NCBI GenBank assembly: GCA_046160675.1
Contig: JBJXHH010000021.1
Location: 1 to 10,108, forward strand
Reading direction: 5' to 3'
Length of the DNA: 10,108 nt
From: JACMJP01 sp046160675
Lineage (GTDB): Bacteria; Bacteroidota; Bacteroidia; Chitinophagales; BACL12
Positions 1-7,372 of the stretch are shown here, piece after piece. Both the position numbers and the translations under genes were made by a program. The notes beneath the pieces are model-generated. The model was given only the letters and a program-made list of their open reading frames with translations, made no database searches and was not told where the DNA came from. The first letter of the stretch is position 1; each line of letters opens with the position of its first letter.

Positions 1-1667
1 CCGAACCAACTATCATCAAAATGAACAGACACAGATTCCGGTTCAATGGATTCTCCTTCAAACTGAATTGAAAATCTTAAACCATAAATCGCATCTACCA
101 TGTTTGCTGCATCGCCGAGGCGTATTTTCAATTCATTATATCCTGATGGGAGAACAATTCCCGGATCTTCAACGTACAGCGGAATGCCTGCTTCCGTTTT
201 GAGTGAAACAACGGTATGGGTGCTTGCATAATTTGCAGAAACTGCAGCAGTATCATCATCATTAATTGTTCCATCACCATTGCCATCAACATATTTATCA
301 TTGGTTCCATCCGGCAGGGATGTTCCCCATGCATCCGCAGCATGCGCATACCATCCTATGCTCATATCTTCTCTTGCTGTGCCTGTATTACCATAACTTA
401 AACCAATTGCAAGAATATCATCAGAATTTGCAACGCCGTTATTGTCTCCATCTCCCGGCCACACACAGTTATAAATACACTGCGGTAAACTTCCATCAGC
501 GTCAGATTTCTGAGCATAATATCTTGAATCCCATGCGCCGGTTATGTAATCATCCATGCCGAAATGCCCGCAAAATGCAAAGCCTCCGTCAGATGTTGCA
601 GAGATGCTGTTTATCTGAGTTGTTTCTTCGCCGCCGGCAACAGTGATCCTACTTGTTTCTGCTCCAGAAGCATCAATAAAAATTACATCGGCAAAACCAT
701 AATAAGTAAAAACATTATCATAGTTGTTTACGGCAAAAGCATAGGTTCCATCTGTAAGTTGAGTTACATCTGCTGCATAAGGCAAGTGAGTGCCTGAAGT
801 TGCTACATATTCCTCATCCCATTCTACCGAACCTGTATTATCTGTTTTTATAAGAGTAGCAGATGAGCCAAAAGGATTTGCACCAACCAAGGCATATCCT
901 CCATCAGAAGTTTGAGTGATACCATAACCATCATTTCCTTCAGAGCTTGTTAAATCTGAACGCCATTCTTCGTTTCCATCACTGTCAAATTTCCAGATAA
1001 AGGGGCAATAGATACTTCCTGAAATTATTCCCCCGCAAATTGCCATTCCATCATCACTTGTTCCAATCCCTTCCCATGTTTCAACAATATTATACCCTCC
1101 GAAGAAACCATCAGACATCGGGTAGCTTACATCATCAATCAAAGATCCGTCTGATGCTACTTTGTAGATGTTGATGTTATCATAATAACCGCTTTGTCCG
1201 GCCATTGTAATACTTCCATCAGAAGCAACCATACCATAAGCTTTTGATAATGACGCCTCTGCCAATCCGCTACACCAGCTTTCTGAGGTCCAGGCAAGGC
1301 TTCCATCTGTGTTAAGTTTGATGATAAGCGGTTTTTCAAATCCGCTGCAAAAAACTATATATCCATCTGTTGCCAAAGCAATATCATTTGCAGTGATGGT
1401 TCCGATAGTTGCCGGGCTTACAAATTCATGCTCCCACAATAAATTGCCGGAAGCATCAAGTTTACTAACTCTTACATCCCCTTCGGCGGAGAAGGGCCAG
1501 CTTCCACCGCCGCCGCAGACAAGAATATTTCCATCACCATCTTCAATCACATCATTTGCATCAGCAAAATATTCATCCGTGTTTACATAACTCCAGCTTT
1601 GGGCATGTGTAGTTTGAGAAAAACAAAAACAGAGACAGAGAAGAAATAAAATGTACAGGTTTTTCAT
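1..1667 (-). CDS. Exported seven-repeat propeller protein with dockerin-like and cohesin-like modules (3' end outside window)
   Basis: The reading frame is open from the ATG at 1667 down to base 1, giving 555 complete codons with no stop. Residues 1-22 are a classic signal peptide (short basic start, Leu/Phe/Cys-rich core, probable cleavage after T-H-A22). Seven copies of a motif like KLDASGNLLW begin near residues 69, 117, 169, 226, 274, 329 and 387, spaced 48-58 residues and linked by TSDGGYALVG-type strands, as in delta-60/SBBP-type propellers; seven copies fit a seven-bladed propeller. Two dockerin-type calcium loops follow: D406-G-D-N-N-G with D417, and D461-G-N-G-D-G with D472. Residues from about 495 resemble a cohesin-like beta domain (conserved IYGLRFSIQF, then a DDSWFG end). 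Such Bacteroidota proteins usually end in a type IX secretion C-terminal domain; that part is not in the window. Ligand and role are unknown. Confident in export and architecture, not in function. Confidence 0.88.
   Translation of the reverse strand, partial: MKNLYILFLLCLCFCFSQTTHAQSWSYVNTDEYFADANDVIEDGDGNILVCGGGGSWPFSAEGDVRVSKLDASGNLLWEHEFVSPATIGTITANDIALATDGYIVFCSGFEKPLIIKLNTDGSLAWTSESWCSGLAEASLSKAYGMVASDGSITMAGQSGYYDNINIYKVASDGSLIDDVSYPMSDGFFGGYNIVETWEGIGTSDDGMAICGGIISGSIYCPFIWKFDSDGNEEWRSDLTSSEGNDGYGITQTSDGGYALVGANPFGSSATLIKTDNTGSVEWDEEYVATSGTHLPYAADVTQLTDGTYAFAVNNYDNVFTYYGFADVIFIDASGAETSRITVAGGEETTQINSISATSDGGFAFCGHFGMDDYITGAWDSRYYAQKSDADGSLPQCIYNCVWPGDGDNNGVANSDDILAIGLSYGNTGTAREDMSIGWYAHAADAWGTSLPDGTNDKYVDGNGDGTINDDDTAAVSANYASTHTVVSLKTEAGIPLYVEDPGIVLPSGYNELKIRLGDAANMVDAIYGLRFSIQFEGESIEPESVSVHFDDSWF
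1605..1667 (-). other. Signal peptide coding segment, plus two residues past the predicted cut
   Basis: Codons 1-21 of the exported protein, with the cut predicted after A22. The sequence shows K2 as the only basic residue, a hydrophobic core from L4 to F16 unusually rich in Cys (C11, C13, C15), and T20/A22 at the -3/-1 positions. The mature protein would begin QSW. No lipobox is present (no L-x-G/A-C at the cut), so it is not a lipoprotein. Confidence 0.75.
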
Positions 1668-1719
1668 AACATAAAGTTAAATGGTTTTATCAATGAAGCA
1701 AAGTTGCGGGTGATGCAGG

Positions 1720-1726
1720 CAAAGTA
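1720..1726 (-). promoter_or_regulatory. Possible -7 element for the exported protein gene
   Basis: Read on the minus strand this is TACTTTG, one base shorter than the Bacteroidota -7 consensus TAnnTTTG, 52 bases before the ATG at 1667. No convincing -33 TTG at the usual 17-23 base distance was found, so this is only a candidate. Confidence 0.25.
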
Positions 1727-1760
1727 CAAGAACAAATAAGGGATTCTATAGATGACTGAA

Positions 1761-1798
1761 AATTGACAATTATTATTTAGTACATTGTTTATCAATGT
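1761..1798. promoter_or_regulatory. Pair of ATTG...CAAT dyads in divergent intergenic region (possible operator)
   Basis: AATTG-A-CAATT at 1761-1771 is a perfect inverted repeat with a one-base centre. ACATTG-TTTAT-CAATGT at 1782-1798 is a second perfect inverted repeat with a five-base spacer. Both share ATTG/CAAT half sites and their centres are 24 bases apart. The second lies immediately before the -7 box at 1801, where a repressor could bind. In AT-rich DNA such short dyads can arise by chance, so a regulatory role is inference. Confidence 0.3.
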
Positions 1799-1800
1799 TT

Positions 1801-1808
1801 TACATTTG
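1801..1808 (+). promoter_or_regulatory. Bacteroidota-type -7 box upstream of the 487-residue protein gene
   Basis: TACATTTG matches TAnnTTTG exactly, 36 bases before the ATG at 1845, which would give a leader of roughly 30 bases. The nearest upstream TTG (1785-1787) is only 13 bases away, closer than the usual -33 element, so the promoter is incomplete by consensus. Confidence 0.4.
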
Positions 1809-1844
1809 CATCAAACCAAATTAAAATAGATAACATTTCCGCCC

Positions 1845-3308
1845 ATGGCTTTGCCCAAACTGCTTATACTATATAACCAGCTTAACCCTGCTGAAAGATT
1901 ACGGTTCAAAGATGTTGTGTACAGTCCTTTCTTTAACAGGCGGGAAAAACTGAAAAAGTTGTTTTCCTACATTGAAAAAAACCACCAGGCTGATGATACA
2001 GACTGGGAAAAAAGAAAAGCTTTTGCGTATGTATTCGACAAAGAAAAATTCAATGAGCTGGTGTTGAATAATCTTTTGAGTGATCTGTATAAGCTCGGTG
2101 AAAAATACCTGGTGAATGTGCAGATGGAAAAAGATCATGAGCTGAAAGACATTGCATTAATGCAAAGTTTTGTTGGCGCAGGAGCGAGAAACAATGTGAG
2201 TGGGTTTTTAAACAAAAAGAAAAAACTGATTGAAAGAAATAGCGAAACAACTACTGATTTTTATGGAAACTATAAATTGAATCTGCTTGCCGATCAGTTT
2301 CATTTTCAACGCACAAGAAAAACGAACAATACCTTCATTCTCAATTCTCAAAAACAACTTGACCTGTTTTTTGTGTGCTCGCAACTTAAGATGTGGTGTG
2401 AGTTGCTTAACAGAAGCAATGTGCTGAATTATGCCTATGATGAAAAACAACATCGCCGTTTCCAGGTTGTGCTGAAAGAATATTTACCTGACTATGCAGA
2501 ACATCCTTTTGTAAGCCTGTATTACCCTATTTACAAGGGTTTGCAGAACCTGGAGGATGACAGTTGGTATAACGGGTACTTAAAAAAACTCAAAGAACAT
2601 TTACATAAAATACAGCCTGAAGACGGCAAAGAGATAAGCAATTACATTCAGAACTACTGTGTGAAAAGAATTAATGAGGGGCGGCAGGAATTTTTAAAAG
2701 AGTTATTTGAGGTCTTCAAACTTATGCTTAAATCCGACCTTGCTTATGAAGGGTTGTACCTACCCCAGTGGACGTACAAAAATATAGTGACCGTAGGCGT
2801 TCGTTTAAAAGAATTCAGTTGGACGGAGGAGTTCATTCATCAATATTATAAAAAACTTGCCCCCGACGAAGGCGACAATGCTTACCAGTATAACCTCGCC
2901 GTGTTGCATTACGAAAGCGGAAAATTTGATCGGGCAATGCAGCTGCTTAACAAAATACATTTCACGGATCCGAATTATTATTTAGATGCAAAAAGTATTT
3001 TACTGAAAATATATTTCGAAAAAGAAAATGATGATGCGCTATACTCGCTGCGGGATACTGTTAAAATCTATCTTTTAAGGGAAAAGGTATTGCATAAGAA
3101 TCAAAAAGTATTGTACAAAAACTTATTTATTTATACCATCCGCCTGTTCAAACTCAAATATGAAAGCGCCCATCTGAAAAAGGATGCGGTAACTGCTTCC
3201 TTAAAAAAATTATCTGCCGACCTGCAGAATAATAATCACATTGCCAATAAACAATGGCTACAACAAAAGCTGCAGGAAGTGATGAAAGAAAAAGTTGTTG
3301 AGTTATAA
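1845..3308 (+). CDS. Conserved-looking helical protein of unknown function with TPR-like segment
   Basis: A 487-residue protein that I do not recognise as a named family. It has no signal peptide and no membrane segments, so it is probably cytoplasmic. It is rich in Lys, Leu, Tyr and Glu and reads as predominantly alpha-helical. The segment at residues 347-369, around AVLHYESGKFDRAMQLLNKI, has the spacing of a tetratricopeptide helix pair, and the stretch that follows (to about residue 410) continues in helical-repeat style, so an alpha-solenoid scaffold or protein-interaction role is plausible. No catalytic motif is visible. The start at 1845 is the first ATG after the -7 box and no better candidate is seen. 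It is monocistronic; its stop codon is shared base-for-base with the convergent permease gene. The open frame and protein-like composition are certain, but the function is not known. Confidence 0.85.
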   Translation: MALPKLLILYNQLNPAERLRFKDVVYSPFFNRREKLKKLFSYIEKNHQADDTDWEKRKAFAYVFDKEKFNELVLNNLLSDLYKLGEKYLVNVQMEKDHELKDIALMQSFVGAGARNNVSGFLNKKKKLIERNSETTTDFYGNYKLNLLADQFHFQRTRKTNNTFILNSQKQLDLFFVCSQLKMWCELLNRSNVLNYAYDEKQHRRFQVVLKEYLPDYAEHPFVSLYYPIYKGLQNLEDDSWYNGYLKKLKEHLHKIQPEDGKEISNYIQNYCVKRINEGRQEFLKELFEVFKLMLKSDLAYEGLYLPQWTYKNIVTVGVRLKEFSWTEEFIHQYYKKLAPDEGDNAYQYNLAVLHYESGKFDRAMQLLNKIHFTDPNYYLDAKSILLKIYFEKENDDALYSLRDTVKIYLLREKVLHKNQKVLYKNLFIYTIRLFKLKYESAHLKKDAVTASLKKLSADLQNNNHIANKQWLQQKLQEVMKEKVVEL

Positions 3309-4082
3309 ATCCCGACGCTTAGTAATAAACCATCCTACAGTAAAAAAGAGTACAATGTATGCCACAGAAATTAGCAGTGGTAAGACTTTCAGGTGTTCCT
3401 GTGCTATAGGATCAGACTGGAAAAGATCCGTGTAGGGGAAGCGTATCACCTCCTTGAACATGTTGCTCACAGGCATATATTCTACTATCTTACCCTTAAA
3501 AATCGCAGAGTTAATAATCAGATCTATCGGGAACAGAAACAACAGGAAGGCAATGGTTGCAATTCCTGATCTCTTAAAAATAGTTGCGAACAAATAAGCC
3601 AGAGAGAGCAGGCATAAAACCATCAGTTCATAACCGAGCAGTAATTCATTTCTTTCAAAAACATCTTCTAAAGTCCAGGTGGTTGAATACATCATGCCGG
3701 CGATTATTCCTGTAATATAAACTGTGATGGTAGAAACAATGCTGAGCATAATGATGAGTATAATTTTCCCTGTAACTGTTTCATTCCTTGTCATTCCGTC
3801 AATAATATTTTGCCGCAGGGTTCTGTAAGTGTATTCGTTACAAACAACAAATATCACTAGCATGGCAAGTAACAGGTTTACAATAAATGCTGTGTACAAA
3901 TAATAATTCCAGACATTGGGGAAACTCAGTACATTCATTTCGGGGTTAATAATATTTACCCTGTTCACCTGTTTGCCTACAAGTATTGTTGCTGCAAGTG
4001 AAATAACTATTACAAGCAAAATAAGTTTAAATGCCTTGTAGGGTAATAACTTTCGTAATTCTATCGCTAATAATTTCATCAT
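3303..4082 (-). CDS. ABC-2 type transporter permease
   Basis: A 259-residue integral membrane protein, about the usual size for single-domain ABC-2 permeases of BcrB/NatB type. Six hydrophobic segments can be read at about residues 18-36, 62-81, 106-130, 147-169, 173-195 and 234-254. Between the second and third lies a charged stretch (NEYTYRTLRQNIIDG, residues 82-96), the E-x-x-x-R-T-x-R type sequence typical of this permease class. The C-terminus ends in basic residues (ITKRRDL), consistent with a cytoplasmic tail. Its start overlaps the stop of the ATPase gene by four bases (ATGA at 4082-4079), so the two are translationally coupled and form one exporter. A second ATG directly follows the first (M1, M2), so the true start could be 4079. 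The substrate cannot be deduced. Confidence 0.9.
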   Translation of the reverse strand: MMKLLAIELRKLLPYKAFKLILLVIVISLAATILVGKQVNRVNIINPEMNVLSFPNVWNYYLYTAFIVNLLLAMLVIFVVCNEYTYRTLRQNIIDGMTRNETVTGKIILIIMLSIVSTITVYITGIIAGMMYSTTWTLEDVFERNELLLGYELMVLCLLSLAYLFATIFKRSGIATIAFLLFLFPIDLIINSAIFKGKIVEYMPVSNMFKEVIRFPYTDLFQSDPIAQEHLKVLPLLISVAYIVLFFTVGWFITKRRDL

Positions 4083-4966
4083 GCCGTGATCTCTAAGAAT
4101 TGTTCCTCTAACGTTTTTTTGCGCAATGCAAGGTGTTGTACTTCTGCATTCTGCTGCAGTAAAAATTTGTTTATTTGTGCCGGCGATACCTCGTCATCAA
4201 CAGTTACTAAAAGATAATCTCTTTCGGGCCTGATGCTCACAACGCCCTTAAAGTTTTTCAGTAGTTGCTGTATAGTTTCATTATCATTTCCGCCCACTTC
4301 AATTTGTTTGTCTCCCTCAATGATTTCAGCAACACTTCCTTGAGCAAGCAAGTGGCCCTTTTTTATTACTGCAACATGATTACATACTTTTTCTACTTCA
4401 TCAAGCAGGTGGCTTGCAAGAATAATTGTCTTCCCGGTTTGTGCAACTTTTGTAATCAGTCCCCTCACTTCTGCAATTCCTTGTGGGTCAAGACCGTTTG
4501 TGGGTTCGTCCAGTACAAGCACTTCGGGGTTCCCCAATAATGCAGAGCCAATGCTTAGCCGCTGTTTCATCCCCAGGGAATATGTTTTTGCAGGGCTTTT
4601 TTTGCGTTCAAATAATTCTACAATTTTTAAAACCCGGTCAACATCACTTTCATCCACCCCTTTGATCTTTGCTGCAATTTTCAAATTCTGTTCGCCGCTC
4701 AGGTAGGGATAAAATATAGGATGTTCTAAAATTGACCCGATATGTTTGCGGTTCTCATCATTACTTCCTTTCCCGAACCATGAAAAACTTCCGCTTGTGG
4801 GATGAATGATTCCCAGCACCATGCCGAGTGTAGTTGTTTTTCCACTCCCGTTGGGACCCAGCAACCCGAACACAGTTTGCCTCGGGATTTCCAGTTGCAA
4901 TTCGCTCACAGCTTTTATTACACCGTAGTGTTTTGTGAGTGCTTCTGTTTTAAGAACAATTTCCAA
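4079..4966 (-). CDS. ABC transporter ATP-binding protein (BcrA/NatA-like)
   Basis: The ATPase subunit (295 residues) that powers the permease encoded just downstream. Visible motifs are Walker A GPNGSGKT (37-44), a Q-loop region in which Glu81 (ILEHP) takes the place of Gln, a signature of the YSLGMKQRL form (129-137) instead of LSGGQ, Walker B VLVLDEP (149-155), the D-loop GLDP, and switch His186 in ASHLLDE. The SLGMKQRL signature and Glu Q-loop are typical of the BcrA/DrrA-type exporter subfamily. The C-terminal 80 residues form the usual regulatory extension. The start is TTG at 4966: the frame is closed by a stop at 4973-4975 and contains no ATG or GTG before residue 1, while the first residues EIVLKTEALTKHYG fit the family N-terminus. 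It is the first gene of the two-gene operon. The substrate is unknown. Confidence 0.93.
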   Translation of the reverse strand: MEIVLKTEALTKHYGVIKAVSELQLEIPRQTVFGLLGPNGSGKTTTLGMVLGIIHPTSGSFSWFGKGSNDENRKHIGSILEHPIFYPYLSGEQNLKIAAKIKGVDESDVDRVLKIVELFERKKSPAKTYSLGMKQRLSIGSALLGNPEVLVLDEPTNGLDPQGIAEVRGLITKVAQTGKTIILASHLLDEVEKVCNHVAVIKKGHLLAQGSVAEIIEGDKQIEVGGNDNETIQQLLKNFKGVVSIRPERDYLLVTVDDEVSPAQINKFLLQQNAEVQHLALRKKTLEEQFLEITA

Positions 4967-4996
4967 AAGTGATTATTTGCGGTAAAAATAAATGAA

Positions 4997-5029
4997 TTGC
5001 TACAACATTTGCAGGTTCTTTAATCTTTG
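4997..5029 (+). promoter_or_regulatory. Candidate promoter for the hydrolase-rnhB operon
   Basis: TTG at 4997-4999 and AATCTTTG at 5022-5029 are separated by 22 bases, matching the Bacteroidota layout TTG-N(17-23)-TAnnTTTG except that the first T of the -7 box is A. The gene starts 24 bases further on at 5054, giving a leader of about 20 bases. The region 4967-5053 is divergent and also has to hold the promoter of the ABC operon, which I could not place with confidence. Confidence 0.35.
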
Positions 5030-5053
5030 TAACTTGGTTTCAAATTTCAGTGT

Positions 5054-6769
5054 ATGAAAACTATTCAGCTAGATAAAGGCAAACGTTTCAGCAACAACGA
5101 CAAGGTGAAATTTTTATTGCTTGGCAGCGACACAGAACCCGGTCCGGTTATGCGCAGGGCTATAAAAGCGAAAGTAAATAAAACTACCACAGAACCGGTG
5201 TCAACTGTTTGGGCCACACTAGGCATGGCTGACGACAGCGATGTATTGTGGAGCGGGGAATTGAAATTTTCTGAAACAGGAAATGATCGTTCAGTGGATG
5301 CTACGGGTGAAGAGGTACAAATTCTGAGGGAAATGAACAAAACAGCAATTGAAAAAAGTGGGAAAAAGATTATTGAACACTTTATAAGCTTTGATGATGT
5401 AGATTTTCACCTCGGTGATACATTCAATGCAGGAAAGATACCTCAACTACGGCTTACGCTTTTTTTGCAACCCGATGAAGGAGCCTTAGTTTATTACGAA
5501 CATTATGAAACACTTTTTGCAAAAGGGGAGCCGAGTGAAATACAATATATATTGCCTGAAAAAAAAGATACAAAAAATTTCGTGCATACTGACAGGCTGA
5601 ATTATCTTTTTGACCTCTTACCCACGGGTGAAATTGTTGAAACAGAGAAAAAAGACATTTTTAAATTTCTGAAAGGAAATACAAAAAGAAGTTTCATTAT
5701 CAAAGCCCTGGTTTTTCCGAGAGATAACTCATCTCAAAGTGCTGATGGAATCATCAGTAACCTGGTAAAGAATTTTCTTCCGGCAAAACCCCATCGCTTG
5801 TTGTTTTTTAATGCAACGCAAAACACTTTCCAGGATGCTTTGACAAACCCAGCAAGCAGTTTTATAAACCCGACTTTAAAAACTTTGTTGTTGCTGCACG
5901 GCACCTTTTCTGATACGGAAAAATCTTTTTCCGGATTAATAGACAAAAACAACAATAAGCCTACAAGTTGGCTGCAGGATCTCATTATAAAAAGAAAATA
6001 CCATCAGGTGATTGCTTATGATCACCCCACAATTGTTGAAAATGCTGAGAAAAACACAACCGCTTTACTTGCTTTGCTGGGAGATATAAAGTTCGCACAG
6101 GAGAACCCTGTTTCTATTATTTCAACGAGCCGGGGAGGATTGGTGGCAAAGTATATCATGGGTACAAAAAACATCCAACAAAATATACTTCCGGTAGATA
6201 AAGCCATCCTGGTTGCCTGTGGAAATGGCAGCCATTATTATAAAACCGGGCAGCACATTGCAAAATTCTTAAGTTTGCTGCGCTCAGGTTTTAAGATCAT
6301 GGGGGGCGGATATTTTTTAAAAGGTATTATTGGCGCTGCGCAATTTTCAGCCGAGTATTTTTTGAACGAGCCGGGAAGTTTAATGATGACAATAAAAAAA
6401 GACGGAAGCTTGCATTCTGAATTGATGAAAATTTTGAACATGAGACCGCAGCTTGCCAGTACAGAGATTTATGCAATTTGTGATGACTGGGATAAGAGTT
6501 TAATAGCAGAAGAAGCGAAACTAATCCGACGGTGGATTTCTTCGGGGGCTGATAAATTAATAAAACATACTGTGTTTGACGGGCTGGAGCATGATTGGGT
6601 GATAGCGAACAAACAACAAATGCTTATGCCTCCATCTCATTTGAAAGCTACGATTCAGGCAAAGAGTTCACATACAAAAGTTTTGATGGAAGGGAAATCA
6701 AAAATTGTAAACGGAACTTCACCGAAAGAACAAATCAAAGACCGCATTTGGGCAATTTTGCATAACTGA
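5054..6769 (+). CDS. Alpha/beta-hydrolase (lipase/esterase-like) with unrecognised N-terminal half
   Basis: A 571-residue protein without signal peptide or clear membrane segments, so probably cytoplasmic. The C-terminal half is an alpha/beta-hydrolase: strand plus oxyanion motif LLLLHGTF (H282-G-T-F285), a YDHPT motif at 322-326, and a nucleophile elbow ISTSRGGLVAKY with Ser359, followed by a lid-like region holding EPGSLMM and DGSLHSELM. The likely acid is one of D477, D478 or D480 (ICDDWD) and the likely base is H513 (GLEHDW). The elbow is S-x-S-x-G; the first Gly of G-x-S-x-G is replaced by Ser. The HGTF...DHPT...SRGGL pattern resembles the DUF7379-like hydrolases that also occur in CHAT-protease proteins; this match is from memory. 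Residues 1 to about 270 show no family I know. Substrate is unknown. rnhB follows after three bases, so the two are probably co-transcribed. Confidence 0.85.
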   Translation: MKTIQLDKGKRFSNNDKVKFLLLGSDTEPGPVMRRAIKAKVNKTTTEPVSTVWATLGMADDSDVLWSGELKFSETGNDRSVDATGEEVQILREMNKTAIEKSGKKIIEHFISFDDVDFHLGDTFNAGKIPQLRLTLFLQPDEGALVYYEHYETLFAKGEPSEIQYILPEKKDTKNFVHTDRLNYLFDLLPTGEIVETEKKDIFKFLKGNTKRSFIIKALVFPRDNSSQSADGIISNLVKNFLPAKPHRLLFFNATQNTFQDALTNPASSFINPTLKTLLLLHGTFSDTEKSFSGLIDKNNNKPTSWLQDLIIKRKYHQVIAYDHPTIVENAEKNTTALLALLGDIKFAQENPVSIISTSRGGLVAKYIMGTKNIQQNILPVDKAILVACGNGSHYYKTGQHIAKFLSLLRSGFKIMGGGYFLKGIIGAAQFSAEYFLNEPGSLMMTIKKDGSLHSELMKILNMRPQLASTEIYAICDDWDKSLIAEEAKLIRRWISSGADKLIKHTVFDGLEHDWVIANKQQMLMPPSHLKATIQAKSSHTKVLMEGKSKIVNGTSPKEQIKDRIWAILHN

Positions 6770-6772
6770 AAC

Positions 6773-7372
6773 ATGTTACAACCTTATTTTCAACCTTTAC
6801 AAATAGAGGCCGGCTGCGATGAGGCAGGGCGGGGTTGTTTAGCGGGCCCTGTTGTTGCGGCGGCAGTTATCTTACCGAAAGATTTTTTTCATCCGTTGTT
6901 AAATGATTCAAAACAACTTTCTGTGGAACACAGAAATATTCTAGAACCGATAATAAAAGAACAAGCGCTTTCCTGGAAAATAGGAGTGTGTGATAACAAT
7001 GAAATTGATGAGATCAATATTTTAAAAGCAAGTTTTCTTGCTATGCACAAAGCGCTTGATCAGATGGAAATTGTTCCCGGGTTATTGCTGATTGACGGGA
7101 ATAAATTTTATAAATACAAAAACATCCCGCATAAATGTTTTGTGAAGGGTGATGGAAGGTTTGCTTCCATTGCTGCCGCTTCTGTTCTTGCAAAAACTTA
7201 CAGGGACAAACTGATGGAAACATTGCATGAAGAATTTCCAAACTTCAACTGGAAACAGAATAAGGGCTACCCAACGATACAACATAGGGATGCACTGCTA
7301 AAATTTGGCGAATGTAAATATCATCGGAAAACTTTCAGGTTATTGCCGGAGAAGCAGTTAGAGATATTTTAA
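6773..7372 (+). CDS. rnhB: Ribonuclease HII
   Basis: RNase HII cleaves the RNA strand of RNA-DNA hybrids and starts removal of single misincorporated ribonucleotides from DNA. The 199-residue length is typical. The type 2 RNase H acidic set is complete: D16 and E17 in GCDEAGRG, D108 in LLLIDGN and D145 in TYRDKLM. The G-R-G loop (19-21) that recognises the RNA-DNA junction and the KGD motif (125-127) are present, and the ASIAAASVLAKTYRD helix is well conserved. Start ATG lies three bases after the hydrolase stop, with no separate promoter visible, so it depends on the upstream transcript. It ends in a TTAA that it shares with the stop of the convergent RidA-family gene. Confidence 0.97.
   Translation: MLQPYFQPLQIEAGCDEAGRGCLAGPVVAAAVILPKDFFHPLLNDSKQLSVEHRNILEPIIKEQALSWKIGVCDNNEIDEINILKASFLAMHKALDQMEIVPGLLLIDGNKFYKYKNIPHKCFVKGDGRFASIAAASVLAKTYRDKLMETLHEEFPNFNWKQNKGYPTIQHRDALLKFGECKYHRKTFRLLPEKQLEIF

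Noticed and set aside
216..797. Overlapping plus-strand open frames rich in Cys, His and Ile
   Set aside because: They are antisense to the continuous, well-structured exported-protein frame and show no domain logic; shadows.
1157..1339. Short minus-strand frame inside the exported-protein gene
   Set aside because: It is an alternative frame of the propeller region; the main frame has signal peptide and repeats.
1763..1768. TTGACA resembling a sigma-70 -35 box
   Set aside because: No TATAAT-like partner at 16-18 bases; the genome appears to use the Bacteroidota consensus, and the hexamer is part of the AATTGaCAATT dyad.
4967..5053. Promoter for the ABC operon (TTG at 5005-5003 with TATTTTTA at 4990-4983, minus strand)
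   Set aside because: The spacer is only 12 bases and the -7 box lacks the final G; too weak to list as a feature.
5054..7372. Anti-phage defence operon (hydrolase plus RNase HII)
   Set aside because: rnhB is an ordinary housekeeping gene with a complete active site, and no sensor, nuclease partner or mobile element is nearby; tight spacing alone is not evidence.
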